Shown here one piece after another: positions 55,970 through 63,988 of a stretch of 64,000 bases of DNA. Origin of the DNA: Pantoea sp. Lij88 (GTDB taxonomy: Bacteria > Pseudomonadota > Gammaproteobacteria > Enterobacterales > Enterobacteriaceae); NCBI RefSeq assembly GCF_030062155.1, contig NZ_CP118269.1:1984001-2048000 (forward strand), given 5' to 3'. The notes beneath the pieces were generated by a model that saw only the letters and a program-made list of their open reading frames with translations, was not told the origin of the DNA and ran no database searches. A program made the translations under genes and the position numbers. The number at the start of each line of letters is the position of its first letter. The stretch's first letter is position 1.

Positions 55970-57151
55970 ATGAAAATTGGAATCACAAATAACCAGTATC
56001 CGGAGCAACGTAATATCTTAGTTAATCCGGATAACCAATATATCAATCTGAAAAAGAGCAATCTGTTCTACTTTATTAACCCGTTACGAACCCGATTGCT
56101 TAAAAAGAATAAAACCTTTGTTTTTCAGCCTTTGCCTTTTTCAGGGGCATCCCGGGCGGACATCCTGCATCTGTTTAATGAAGTCGCGATTACCCAGCAG
56201 AAGTGGGTCGCGTCGTTTGAAACGGAGCTGCCGCGCGTGTTGCCGGTGGCGGGCGTCGCCAAGCAGGATAATCCTGAGCTGAAACGCCTGATCCCTTATC
56301 TGTTAAAAGATAACTGCCTGGGGCTGATTGCTATCTCGGACGCCACGCTGAACATTCAGATGAAACTGTTCAAACCCGATATCGCCCAGCGAATCCGCCG
56401 TAAAACCCTGGTGCTGCATCCGCCACAGAAGCTGTTTGTTCAGCATAAAGCGCCGCGTCAGTCAGGTGTGCTGAAACTGACGTTTGCCGGTAACGAGTTC
56501 TACCGTAAAGGCGGAGCTGAAGTGGTGCTGGCAATCAGCGAGCTGATTGAAGAGCGCAAAATCGACGAGTCGCAGCTGGATGTGCAGCTGATTGGCGATC
56601 TCGCCAAGCGTCGCAACGTGGCTCATCGCCAGTTCCAGGATGATGAGGCGTTTTACACGGGCATTGAGAACCGCATCAAACGCTATCGCTGCTTCACGCA
56701 TCATTCACAGATGGAAAACAGTGCACTGCTGCAGCTGTTCCGCCAGAGCGATGCCGGACTGTTACCGACCTGGCAGGAGACCTACGGTTTCTCGGTGCTG
56801 GAGATGCAGGCCAGCGGCTGCCCGGTGATCACCAGCAACGTTCGCGCGTTGCCAGAGATCAATCCCGCCAGTGCGGGCTGGGTGATTGCGAGTCCGCTGA
56901 ACGCTGACCGTGAATACAGCATTACGTCTGTTGAGCTGAAAACGCAGCTGCGCCAGTCGCTGGTGGAAGGGCTGAAATCAACAATCCTCGCCATCATCGA
57001 ACGTCCTGAGATGCTGCAGGAGAAAGGCGAAGCGGCCATTCTGCGTATCAAAGAGCAGCATGATACCGACCGTTATATTGCCAGGCTCAACGATATCTAC
57101 AGCCGTGGCGTGGTAAATGTCACTCAACATCCCCCTGTTGTCTCAATTTGA
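55970..57151 (+). CDS. GT-B glycosyltransferase (group 1/GT4 type), orphan
   Basis: Cytoplasmic glycosyltransferase of 393 residues. The C-terminal group-1 domain is clear: LTFAGNEFYRKGGAEVVL, then GLLPTWQETYGFSVLEMQASGCPVITSNVRALPEI, which holds the donor-binding EX7E-type motif (E...E around the ETYGFSVLE segment). The N-terminal half is less conserved and unusual in starting MKIGITNNQYPEQRNILVNP. It might add a sugar to a glycolipid or polysaccharide. No other polysaccharide gene is near. The 5' part is more AT-rich than neighbouring genes, and the upstream gap is AT-rich, hinting at transfer. The acceptor is unknown. Confidence 0.85.
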   Translation: MKIGITNNQYPEQRNILVNPDNQYINLKKSNLFYFINPLRTRLLKKNKTFVFQPLPFSGASRADILHLFNEVAITQQKWVASFETELPRVLPVAGVAKQDNPELKRLIPYLLKDNCLGLIAISDATLNIQMKLFKPDIAQRIRRKTLVLHPPQKLFVQHKAPRQSGVLKLTFAGNEFYRKGGAEVVLAISELIEERKIDESQLDVQLIGDLAKRRNVAHRQFQDDEAFYTGIENRIKRYRCFTHHSQMENSALLQLFRQSDAGLLPTWQETYGFSVLEMQASGCPVITSNVRALPEINPASAGWVIASPLNADREYSITSVELKTQLRQSLVEGLKSTILAIIERPEMLQEKGEAAILRIKEQHDTDRYIARLNDIYSRGVVNVTQHPPVVSI

Positions 57152-57219
57152 TTAGAATTCTCTGACGGGGCGCGCCAGACTGGCCATACTTATGTGCTGC
57201 GTCCCACTGGAGAACGTTT

Positions 57220-57465
57220 ATGAAAATTATCCTCACGCTGCTGCTGTCCGGATTACTGGGCAGCAGCGCTTTTGCACAGCCCGCACCGCTTTTTCCGGCC
57301 CGCGTCCCCCTGGTCCAGCTGACGCCTGTCGCTGACCGCTGCGATCTCTCCGCCTGTCAGACTAACTGCTACACAGAGCAATCCCACTGCAACACCCGGG
57401 ACAACGGCTCCTGCAGTACACAGGCTCAGATGTGCGTACAGGCCTGCGCCAGCCAATGTAAATAA
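57220..57465 (+). CDS. Small secreted cysteine-rich protein with CX3C motifs
   Basis: Protein of 81 residues that I do not recognise. A Sec signal peptide (about 1-19, ending SAFA) precedes a 62-residue mature chain with eight cysteines at 41, 46, 50, 57, 65, 72, 76 and 80. C46-C50, C72-C76 and C76-C80 are CX3C spacings, as in helical hairpins held by disulfides. Eight cysteines could form four disulfides in the periplasm. GGAGA precedes the ATG. It lies 31 bases before a class C beta-lactamase gene, so co-transcription is possible. No function is assigned. Confidence 0.72.
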   Translation: MKIILTLLLSGLLGSSAFAQPAPLFPARVPLVQLTPVADRCDLSACQTNCYTEQSHCNTRDNGSCSTQAQMCVQACASQCK

Positions 57466-57496
57466 TTTGATTCAGCGAAGAAACCCCTAATTGCCA

Positions 57497-58651
57497 ATGA
57501 AAAAGTCTTTGTTTTGCTTTGCATTATTGTCTCTCTCTGCCAGCTGTGTTGCCGCCGATCTCTCCTCACAGCAGGTCACTTCTCTGGTTAAAGCCGCGAT
57601 TGAACCGCTGATGGAGCAGCAGGCGATCCCCGGCATGTCGGTGGCGGTGCTGTATAAAGGCCGGGCGCAGTTTGTGAACTTCGGCGTGGCCGATCTCGAA
57701 TCAGGCCGCCGGGTGACAGAAAACACGCTGTTTGAGCTGGGTTCGGTGAGTAAAACTTTTACCGGCACCCTGGCCGGGATCATGATCCGCAACGGCGAAA
57801 TACGCCTTAACGATCCGGTGCAGAAGGTCTGGCCGCAGCTGACCGGTGAGCAGTGGCGTCCGGTACGGATGCTGCATCTGGCGACCTACACCGCAGGCGG
57901 CCTGCCTTTACAGCTGCCCGATGACGTGACCGATCAGGCTTCGCTGCTCAGCTTTTATCAACACTGGCAGCCAGAGGCAGCGCCAGGCACGCTTCGCCAG
58001 TACTCAAACGCCAGTATTGGCTTGTTTGGCTCGCTGATGGTGAAGGGCGATTATGAGCAGGCGATGGCGCGAAATGTGTTTCAGCCGCTGCGCCTGACGC
58101 GCACTTACATCACAGTACCGCCGTCGATGATGCCGGACTACGCCTGGGGCTATAAAAAGGGTCAGCCGGTTCGGGTTTCCCCCGGCATGCTGGATGCCGA
58201 AGCCTACGGCGTTAAATCCACCGCACGTGACATGCTGACCTTTATGCAGGCCAACGTCGATCCCAACCGCTTATCTTCGGGCAATACCGTGCTGCGTAAT
58301 GCCATCCGCACCGCGCAGTCGCGCTATTTCAAAGTCGGGCGTTTCTATCAGGGGCTGGGATGGGAGATCTACGACTGGCCTGTTACTGCCGACACGGTCA
58401 TCAGCGACAGTGACAATGATGTGGCGCTGAAACCGCGGCCGGCGACCCTGATCAATCCGGTCGGGCCGTCGCAGAGCGCCAGCTGGGTGCATAAAACCGG
58501 ATCCACCAATGGATTTGGTGCCTATATCGCCTTTATTCCTGAGCAGAACAGCGGCATCGTGATCCTTGCGAATAAGAGCTACCCGAATCCGCTGCGCATC
58601 AGGGCGGCCTGGCAGATAATGCAGGCGTTACAGCAGGGTACGCCTGACTAA
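57497..58651 (+). CDS. ampC: Class C beta-lactamase (AmpC family)
   Basis: Serine beta-lactamase of 384 residues with a signal peptide (about 1-20). All three class C motifs are present: SVSK with the nucleophile serine at 83 and lysine 86 (S64/K67 in mature numbering), YSN with tyrosine 169 (Y150) and KTG with lysine 333 (K315). FELGSVSKTFTGTLAGIM and HKTGSTNGFGAYIAFIP are typical of the family. ATG 57497 is used; a TTG two codons upstream is in frame and the ribosome site is weak. No ampR regulator is adjacent, so expression is probably low and constitutive. It should hydrolyse penicillins and cephalosporins; the spectrum cannot be read. Confidence 0.94.
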   Translation: MKKSLFCFALLSLSASCVAADLSSQQVTSLVKAAIEPLMEQQAIPGMSVAVLYKGRAQFVNFGVADLESGRRVTENTLFELGSVSKTFTGTLAGIMIRNGEIRLNDPVQKVWPQLTGEQWRPVRMLHLATYTAGGLPLQLPDDVTDQASLLSFYQHWQPEAAPGTLRQYSNASIGLFGSLMVKGDYEQAMARNVFQPLRLTRTYITVPPSMMPDYAWGYKKGQPVRVSPGMLDAEAYGVKSTARDMLTFMQANVDPNRLSSGNTVLRNAIRTAQSRYFKVGRFYQGLGWEIYDWPVTADTVISDSDNDVALKPRPATLINPVGPSQSASWVHKTGSTNGFGAYIAFIPEQNSGIVILANKSYPNPLRIRAAWQIMQALQQGTPD

Positions 58652-58739
58652 CCCCTGTCACGCCTGCTCTGTACAGGGCAGGCTGGCACCTCCTGTTCAT
58701 TTGCGCTAAAATAAAAATCAAATGAACAGGAGGGCTGCT

Positions 58740-59192
58740 ATGTCCATCGCTATCTATACACCCGCTCAGCATCGTCGCGATACATCGCTGCTGCATGCCC
58801 TGAATCTGCCCGAAACGCTGCCCGATGCGCACCAGCGTATCGCGGTGGGGTTCAGTAGCGGCGTGCTGAAACGCACGGCATCATTGTCTACCTTTGATGA
58901 GGGCTGGTTATGCCGTCTGGCGGGCATCGATCGCACCACCTACAACCGCAAAGTGAAAGATCCGCAGCAGACCTTTTCGCCCGATCAGAGCGGACGTATC
59001 TATATGCTGATCCGCGTTTTGTCTGCTGCCAGCAAACTGTTTCGCGACGACAGAGCGCGTCTGGTGCAGTGGCTGGAAACGCCCGCCAAAGCGCTGGGCG
59101 GTAAAAAACCGGCGGAGATGACCACGACCGTAGTGGGTGCAGAAGCGGTAATTAACCTGATTGGCCAGCTTGAGCATGGCGTGATCACCTGA
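58740..59192 (+). CDS. Xre/MbcA/ParS-type antitoxin of a RES-Xre module
   Basis: Antitoxin of 150 residues. The N-terminal part contains a helix-turn-helix-like region (STFDEGWLCRLAGIDRTTYNRKV), and the C-terminal DUF2384 toxin-binding domain includes SRIYMLIRVLSAASKLF-like sequence and ARLVQWLETPAKALGGKKPAEM. GGAGG lies six bases before ATG 58740. The stop codon shares one base with the start of the RES toxin gene (TGATG). Such antitoxins bind their own promoter and the toxin. Confidence 0.9.
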   Translation: MSIAIYTPAQHRRDTSLLHALNLPETLPDAHQRIAVGFSSGVLKRTASLSTFDEGWLCRLAGIDRTTYNRKVKDPQQTFSPDQSGRIYMLIRVLSAASKLFRDDRARLVQWLETPAKALGGKKPAEMTTTVVGAEAVINLIGQLEHGVIT

Positions 59193-59662
59193 TGGCGGTG
59201 CCTTTCTTTCGCCTGGTGAAAAGCGAATATGCGATGACCGCGTTCGATGGTTTTGGGGCCCGCACCTATGGCGGGCGCTGGAATTCTGTCGGCACGGTCT
59301 GTGTCTATATGGGATCGAGCCGGGCGCTCTGTGTGCTGGAGGCGCTGGTACATCTCACCATTCAGGATCTGGCGCATGACTACGTGATGCTGGCCATCAG
59401 CGTTCCGGAATCGCTGATCACCGAGCTGTCGCTGGCGGCGTTACCCGATGACTGGCAGGCCGATCCTGCGCCTGCGTCTACGCGGCAGATTGGTGACGAC
59501 TGGCTCGCCAGACCGGACAACGGCCTGGTGCTGAAGGTGCCGAGCACGCTGACCGGAGAATGGAATGCGCTGTTCAATCCCCGTCATCCGGCAGCGGCGG
59601 GCATCGTCAGTCAGGTCGTGGCAGAGCCGTTTTTCTTCGATCCGCGCTTCCGGCTGCAGTAG
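59192..59662 (+). CDS. RES-domain toxin (NAD+-degrading type)
   Basis: RES-family toxin of 156 residues. Known members such as MbcT and Pseudomonas Res deplete NAD+. Seen: FFRLVKSEYAMTAFDG at the N terminus, the arginine motif YGGRWNSVGTVCVYMGSS, the glutamate in CVLEALVHL and the C-terminal FNPRHPAAAG with FFFDPRF. All key segments are present, so the toxin looks intact. It is translationally coupled to the upstream antitoxin gene. Confidence 0.92.
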   Translation: MAVPFFRLVKSEYAMTAFDGFGARTYGGRWNSVGTVCVYMGSSRALCVLEALVHLTIQDLAHDYVMLAISVPESLITELSLAALPDDWQADPAPASTRQIGDDWLARPDNGLVLKVPSTLTGEWNALFNPRHPAAAGIVSQVVAEPFFFDPRFRLQ

Positions 59663-59696
59663 GGCGCTGAGTCGTCCCTTTGCCCATCATCTGTGC

Positions 59697-61514
59697 TCAT
59701 GCCTGCGATTCTGATAGCGCCTGCGCCGCGCAGATCAGCGCCAGATGGCTCAGTCCCTGCGGCATATTGCCGCGCCAGCTCTGACTGCGGACGTCATACA
59801 TCTCATTGAAGATATCGACGTTACCGTGGCCGTCCAGCGTAGCCAGTATCTCCTGCATCGCCTGTTCCGCGTGGCTTACCTCGCCCATTTCAGCCCAGGC
59901 TTCCACCAGCCAGAAGGCGCAGGCAAGAAACGTACTCTCTTCCTGCCTGACGCCGCTGTAGCGATAGAGCATGACGCTGCCATCGCCCAGCTCCTGCTGA
60001 ATGGTGCGGTAGGTCGAGAGCATCCGCTCTGAATTGACTGCGTTGCCGTAGCTGTGAACCAGCGCCAGCGACGCGTCGAGGCGATCGTCACTGCCGGCGT
60101 AAAAGAGATAAGCCTGTTTCTGTTCTGACCAGCAGTGCGATTCAATCCAGTCACGGATACGATCACGTTCCCGCTGCCAGCGCCCCAGCCAGGTCGACTC
60201 GACATGCTGGCTTTCTGCCAGCGCCACCGCCCGATCCAGCGCCATCCAGCAGGCCATTTTGGAGTGGGTATAGTGTTGCAGCTCCGGCAGTTCCCAGATA
60301 CCGCAATCTTTCTGCCGCCAGTGATCGGCGCAGCAGTTCGCCAGTTCGGCCAGCATGCGTGCGGTGGTGATATCCAGCACGTGTCCCGCCTCTATAAAGC
60401 GCTGCGCGGTGACCAGCATATCGCCATACATACTGAGCTGCAGCTGGTCGCGGGCATTGTTGCCGACCCGCACCGGCTGCGAGTTCTGATAGCCGCTCAG
60501 CGACGGATAACGCTCGGCGGGCACCTCATCACCGTTCAGGGCATAGCAGGCGCGCAGCCTGACGCCGTGACGCATAATGGTCTGTGACAGCCACGAAAAC
60601 GCCGCCTTACAATCTTCCAGCGCCCCGATATAAACAAAGGCTTTGATAATCAGGCAGGCGTCGCGCACCCAGGCGTAGCGGTAATCATAATTTTTCTCGC
60701 CGCCAATTCCCTCCGGTAAGGAGGTTGTCGCAGCCGCCGCCAGCGCGCCGGTCGGGGAGTACCAGAGAAACTTCAGCGACAGGGCAGAGCGTTTTACCAG
60801 CGCCGGGTAGCTGCCCGCATAACTCAGGCTCTCCACCCAGCTGGTCCAGCCGGTGTGGCTGGTTTCAATCCGCTGATCGATAGCTTCCAGCGGCGGCACC
60901 GCCAGCGGCTCTTTCTCGGTCACCAGCAGCGCGCAGAGCGAGCGGGAACCGGCAGTGGTGCGCAGCGTGGCGCAGACCTGCTCGTCATCCAGCTGGGTAA
61001 TCTGAATATCGTCGCTGGTGCGGAACATCGCCATGATCTCCGCGATGTGAAACACCTTGCCTTTCTCATTGTCGGCCACCCATGGCGAACGGGTTTCGGC
61101 CGCGGTGCCAAAGCGCAGGGTGATCGCTAATTCCACTTCACCGCTGACGCCCTCAATGCGGCGCGCCAGTTCGCACCACGGCAGACGGCCCGCCAGCGTG
61201 CTGTTAATCGATTCGGTCAGCAGCACGGTACCGCTTTCGGTGTCGAAACGGGTCTCCAGCACGTTGCTGTTGTCACGGTAGCGGCGCGAGACCTGATAGG
61301 GCGCGGTCGGGGCGATCTGAAAGTAGCCACCGAGTCCGGCATCAAGCAGGCGATCAAACAGCGGTTTCGCATCGAGATTGGGCGCGCACCACCAGTCAAT
61401 AGAACCATCCGGCGCAATCAGCGCAACCGAACGGCCTTCACCAATGGCGGCATAATCACCCAGACCCGCAAAGCCCTCTTCTCTGACCGGCGAATGAAAG
61501 ATCGGGTTTTCCAT
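59697..61514 (-). CDS. Glycoside hydrolase family 15 protein
   Basis: GH15-family hydrolase (glucoamylase/trehalase-like) of 605 residues. The N-terminal beta-sandwich begins IGEGRSVALIAPDGSIDWWCAP. The catalytic (alpha/alpha)6 barrel includes NYDYRYAWVRDACLIIKAF and the glutamate motif EESTFLACAFWLVEAW near the C terminus. Bacterial relatives include trehalases acting in the cytoplasm; no signal peptide is seen. AAGGAAG precedes ATG 61514. It follows an SDR gene on the same strand with a terminator between. Confidence 0.9.
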   Translation of the reverse strand: MENPIFHSPVREEGFAGLGDYAAIGEGRSVALIAPDGSIDWWCAPNLDAKPLFDRLLDAGLGGYFQIAPTAPYQVSRRYRDNSNVLETRFDTESGTVLLTESINSTLAGRLPWCELARRIEGVSGEVELAITLRFGTAAETRSPWVADNEKGKVFHIAEIMAMFRTSDDIQITQLDDEQVCATLRTTAGSRSLCALLVTEKEPLAVPPLEAIDQRIETSHTGWTSWVESLSYAGSYPALVKRSALSLKFLWYSPTGALAAAATTSLPEGIGGEKNYDYRYAWVRDACLIIKAFVYIGALEDCKAAFSWLSQTIMRHGVRLRACYALNGDEVPAERYPSLSGYQNSQPVRVGNNARDQLQLSMYGDMLVTAQRFIEAGHVLDITTARMLAELANCCADHWRQKDCGIWELPELQHYTHSKMACWMALDRAVALAESQHVESTWLGRWQRERDRIRDWIESHCWSEQKQAYLFYAGSDDRLDASLALVHSYGNAVNSERMLSTYRTIQQELGDGSVMLYRYSGVRQEESTFLACAFWLVEAWAEMGEVSHAEQAMQEILATLDGHGNVDIFNEMYDVRSQSWRGNMPQGLSHLALICAAQALSESQA

Positions 61515-61574
61515 GATCGGCTTCCTTATGTCACTTTTTCACTGTCGCAAGGTGTTAACGGGCAAAACCGGGAC

Positions 61575-61600
61575 AAAAAAATGGCCGCGTTATGCGGCCA
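61575..61600 (-). terminator. Intrinsic terminator after the SDR gene
   Basis: On the minus strand, TGGCCGC (61600-61594) and GCGGCCA (61588-61582) form a 7-bp stem with a 5-base loop, followed by seven Ts (61581-61575). It separates the SDR gene from the GH15 gene. Confidence 0.85.
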
Positions 61601-61611
61601 TCAGAGTGGGA

Positions 61612-62505
61612 TTACAGCGTGCCGGTGCCGCCATCAGAGCACCAGACCTGACCGGAGGAGTAGCTGCTCTCGGTTGAGGCCAGGGTGACGTAGAGTGGGG
61701 CGATCTCCACCGGCTGGCCCGGACGGCCCATCGGGGTATCAGCACCAAACTGCTTCACTTTCTCCATCGGCTGTCCGCCGCTGGACTGCAGCACGGTCCA
61801 GTATGGACCTGGCGCCACGGCGTTGACCCGGATACCGTCGCCACCCAGCTGCTTCGCCAGGGATTTGGTGAAGGCGACAATGGCCGCTTTCGTCTGCGCA
61901 TAGTCCAGCAGAATATCGCTGGGTTTAAACGCCTGTACCGACGAGGTATTAATAATCGACGCACCGCGTGGCAGATATTCCAGCGCCGCTTTGGTGATCC
62001 AGAACATAGCGTAAACGTTGGTTTTAAATGTCGCGTCAAAATCTTCCGTACTCAGCGTACGAATGGACTCATTAAATTGCTGGCGACCGGCGTTATTAAC
62101 CAGAATATCCAGACCGCCTAATTTATCGGCGGCGTCTTTAACCAGCTGCTGACAGAATTCTTCAGAACGGATGTCGCCAGGAATAGCGAAAACTTTACGG
62201 CCTTCCGCTTCGATTAATTTAATCACTTCATCGGCGTCGGGCTGTTCTTCCGGCAGATAGTTAATGACCACGTCTGCGCCTTCACGGGCATAAGCGATAG
62301 CGACTGCGCGGCCAATACCGGAGTCACCACCGGTGATGAGCGCCTTGCGACCGGTCAGTCGGCCCGTGCCGCGATAGCTGGTTTCACCGTGGTCGGGAAC
62401 CGGGATCATCTTGCTGGCAAGGCCTGGCGCCTGTTGTGGCTGATCCTCAAAGGGAGGCTTAGGAAATTGATCCAGATCGAGCGTCTTGTTAGTCGATGTA
62501 GCCAT
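61612..62505 (-). CDS. Short-chain dehydrogenase/reductase, YghA/GSP39 type
   Basis: SDR oxidoreductase of 297 residues with the extended N-terminal arm of YghA and general stress protein 39. MIPVPDHGETSYRGTGRLTGRKALITGGDSGIGRAVAI includes the cofactor motif GGDSGIG. DILVNNAGRQQ, the catalytic S...Y...K (NTSSVQAF, DYAQTKAA) and VNAVAPGPYWT are intact. ATG 62505 follows AAGGAG; the frame is open to 62586. The substrate is unknown; relatives are often stress-induced. Confidence 0.9.
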   Translation of the reverse strand: MATSTNKTLDLDQFPKPPFEDQPQQAPGLASKMIPVPDHGETSYRGTGRLTGRKALITGGDSGIGRAVAIAYAREGADVVINYLPEEQPDADEVIKLIEAEGRKVFAIPGDIRSEEFCQQLVKDAADKLGGLDILVNNAGRQQFNESIRTLSTEDFDATFKTNVYAMFWITKAALEYLPRGASIINTSSVQAFKPSDILLDYAQTKAAIVAFTKSLAKQLGGDGIRVNAVAPGPYWTVLQSSGGQPMEKVKQFGADTPMGRPGQPVEIAPLYVTLASTESSYSSGQVWCSDGGTGTL

Positions 62506-62756
62506 TGTATGCTCCTTGAACAGAGTTATCTGAGACATTAAGCCTGGCACAAATGTGATATTTGTCACATCTGACTGCTGATTCATTGAGCAGGTAAAAC
62601 CAGAGAAACTTAATAATGCAGATAAAGCGTAGTCATGAAATCGAAATTATGTGCCGCAGCGTCCGATTATTTTTCAGTGCGGGAAGGGGATATTTAAAGC
62701 GAAGCGTGAAACGGCGTGAACATTATTTAAGCGCTATTAAGCGCATCGGCAGAAAT

Positions 62757-62778
62757 AAAAAAAGGGCGGTTAGCCGCC
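62757..62778 (-). terminator. Terminator overlapping the stop codon of the LacI-family gene
   Basis: On the minus strand, GGCGG and CCGCC (62778-62774 and 62769-62765) flank loop CTAA that contains the TAA stop, followed by C and seven Ts (62763-62757). The hairpin thus includes the end of the coding sequence. Confidence 0.8.
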
Positions 62779-63804
62779 GCGAACCGAACCCCGCCAGACC
62801 ACATCCACCGGATATATTCTGCGCTCCTGCTGCTGTTCATTTTTTGGCATCAGTGTGTCCGGTTGCGCTTCCGTCTCCACCAGCCAGGCAATCGCATCGC
62901 GGGCGAACAGCTCCACCGGCTGGGCAAAGGTCGTGAGGTTGTATGAGGCCCAGCCCGACTGCGGAATGTTGTCGTGTCCCATGATGCAGAGATCGTCCGG
63001 GATGCGCAGCGCAAAGCGGTGACGCGCCTCATCCATAAACCCGCAGGCGAGCAGGTCGGTGGCGCAATAAACCGCATCGGGACGGACTTTACGGGTCAGC
63101 AGTCGCTGGGCCAGAATCTGTCCGCTTTCATAGGAGGTCGAGCCGAACCGCTCCACCTGCACCGTGACGCCTGCTTTCTGCGCCGCTGCCAGAAAATCCG
63201 CTTCACGCTTCAGCAGGCTCGGCGTGCCCGCCAGTGAATTCACAAAGGCGATGCGACTGCAGCCCGCCCGGACAAAAGCGTTAACCGCCATTTCGGCGGC
63301 GGGGCGGGAGTCGAGATTAATATTGAGCGTGCCGGGCAGGGACTCGTCGCGGTTAATCAGCACCAGATGCTGACCGTGCTTGTAGCAGAGTCGGGTAATG
63401 CCGCTGTCCGGCATACCGGAGAGAATAATCGAGGCGTCGGCGCGGAAATTAATCGCCTGCTGCAGCGCAGCGGAAACCCGCGCATCCGAACGGTCGGTGT
63501 TGATCAGCATCGCCACTTTTCCCGCTTCCTGCAGGTACTGGGTCATCCAGCGCACCAGGCTGGCACGGTAGGGCGTGTCCACCTCGGAGGCAATCAAGCA
63601 GACGATACCGCTGCGGTTGCGCACCAGGCCGCGTGCCAGATGATTGACGTGATAGCCCAGCTCTTCTGCCGCTTTCATCACCCGCTGACGGGTAGCCTCC
63701 GACACGCTGGCCCCTGGTGTAAAGGTGCGGGAGACCGCTGAACGGGAGACGCCCGCCCGGTCAGCGACATCCTGCGCACTCACCACCGCTTTAAGCTGCT
63801 GCAT
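62770..63804 (-). CDS. LacI-family transcriptional repressor
   Basis: LacI/GalR regulator of 344 residues. The N-terminal helix-turn-helix reads VSAQDVADRAGVSRSAVSRTF, with the hinge region to about residue 60. The effector domain starts NRSGIVCLIAS and includes ADASIILSGMPDSG and RPDAVYCATDLLACGFM. ATG 63804 is preferred to the upstream frame from 63882 because LacI proteins begin a few residues before the helix-turn-helix. A LacI-type palindrome and promoter pointing right lie upstream, so the regulated genes are probably beyond the window edge. Confidence 0.92.
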   Translation of the reverse strand: MQQLKAVVSAQDVADRAGVSRSAVSRTFTPGASVSEATRQRVMKAAEELGYHVNHLARGLVRNRSGIVCLIASEVDTPYRASLVRWMTQYLQEAGKVAMLINTDRSDARVSAALQQAINFRADASIILSGMPDSGITRLCYKHGQHLVLINRDESLPGTLNINLDSRPAAEMAVNAFVRAGCSRIAFVNSLAGTPSLLKREADFLAAAQKAGVTVQVERFGSTSYESGQILAQRLLTRKVRPDAVYCATDLLACGFMDEARHRFALRIPDDLCIMGHDNIPQSGWASYNLTTFAQPVELFARDAIAWLVETEAQPDTLMPKNEQQQERRIYPVDVVWRGSVRGG

Positions 63805-63929
63805 CTTATTTCCCCGTCCCACCGTTGTCTGCACTGAGTCTGCCTGAAATTGCAAGGCTGTGCAAAGCATCGCTGCACGCAAAGTGTTTCAAATTTGTGA
63901 CAGCGCCTGACAATTGCGTCACAACCGAA

Positions 63930-63988
63930 TTGACAGTGTCGCCGGGTCGCCGTACTACTTTGCGCATACGTTTGCACACATGTGCAAA
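63930..63988 (+). promoter_or_regulatory. Rightward promoter with LacI-type operator
   Basis: TTGACA at 63930-63935 is a consensus -35; after 17 bases TACTAC at 63953-63958 is a weak -10. TTTGCACA-CA-TGTGCAAA at 63971-63988 is a perfect 8-bp inverted repeat just after the expected transcript start. A related TTGCA-N6-TGCAA lies at 63850-63865 in the regulator's own leader. TTGTGAC (63895-63901) and GTCACAA (63918-63924) are another perfect inverted pair. Confidence 0.6.

Noticed and set aside
55778..56008. Minus-strand frame of 76 residues in the AT-rich gap
   Set aside because: No ribosome site, runs into the glycosyltransferase start, composition looks random.
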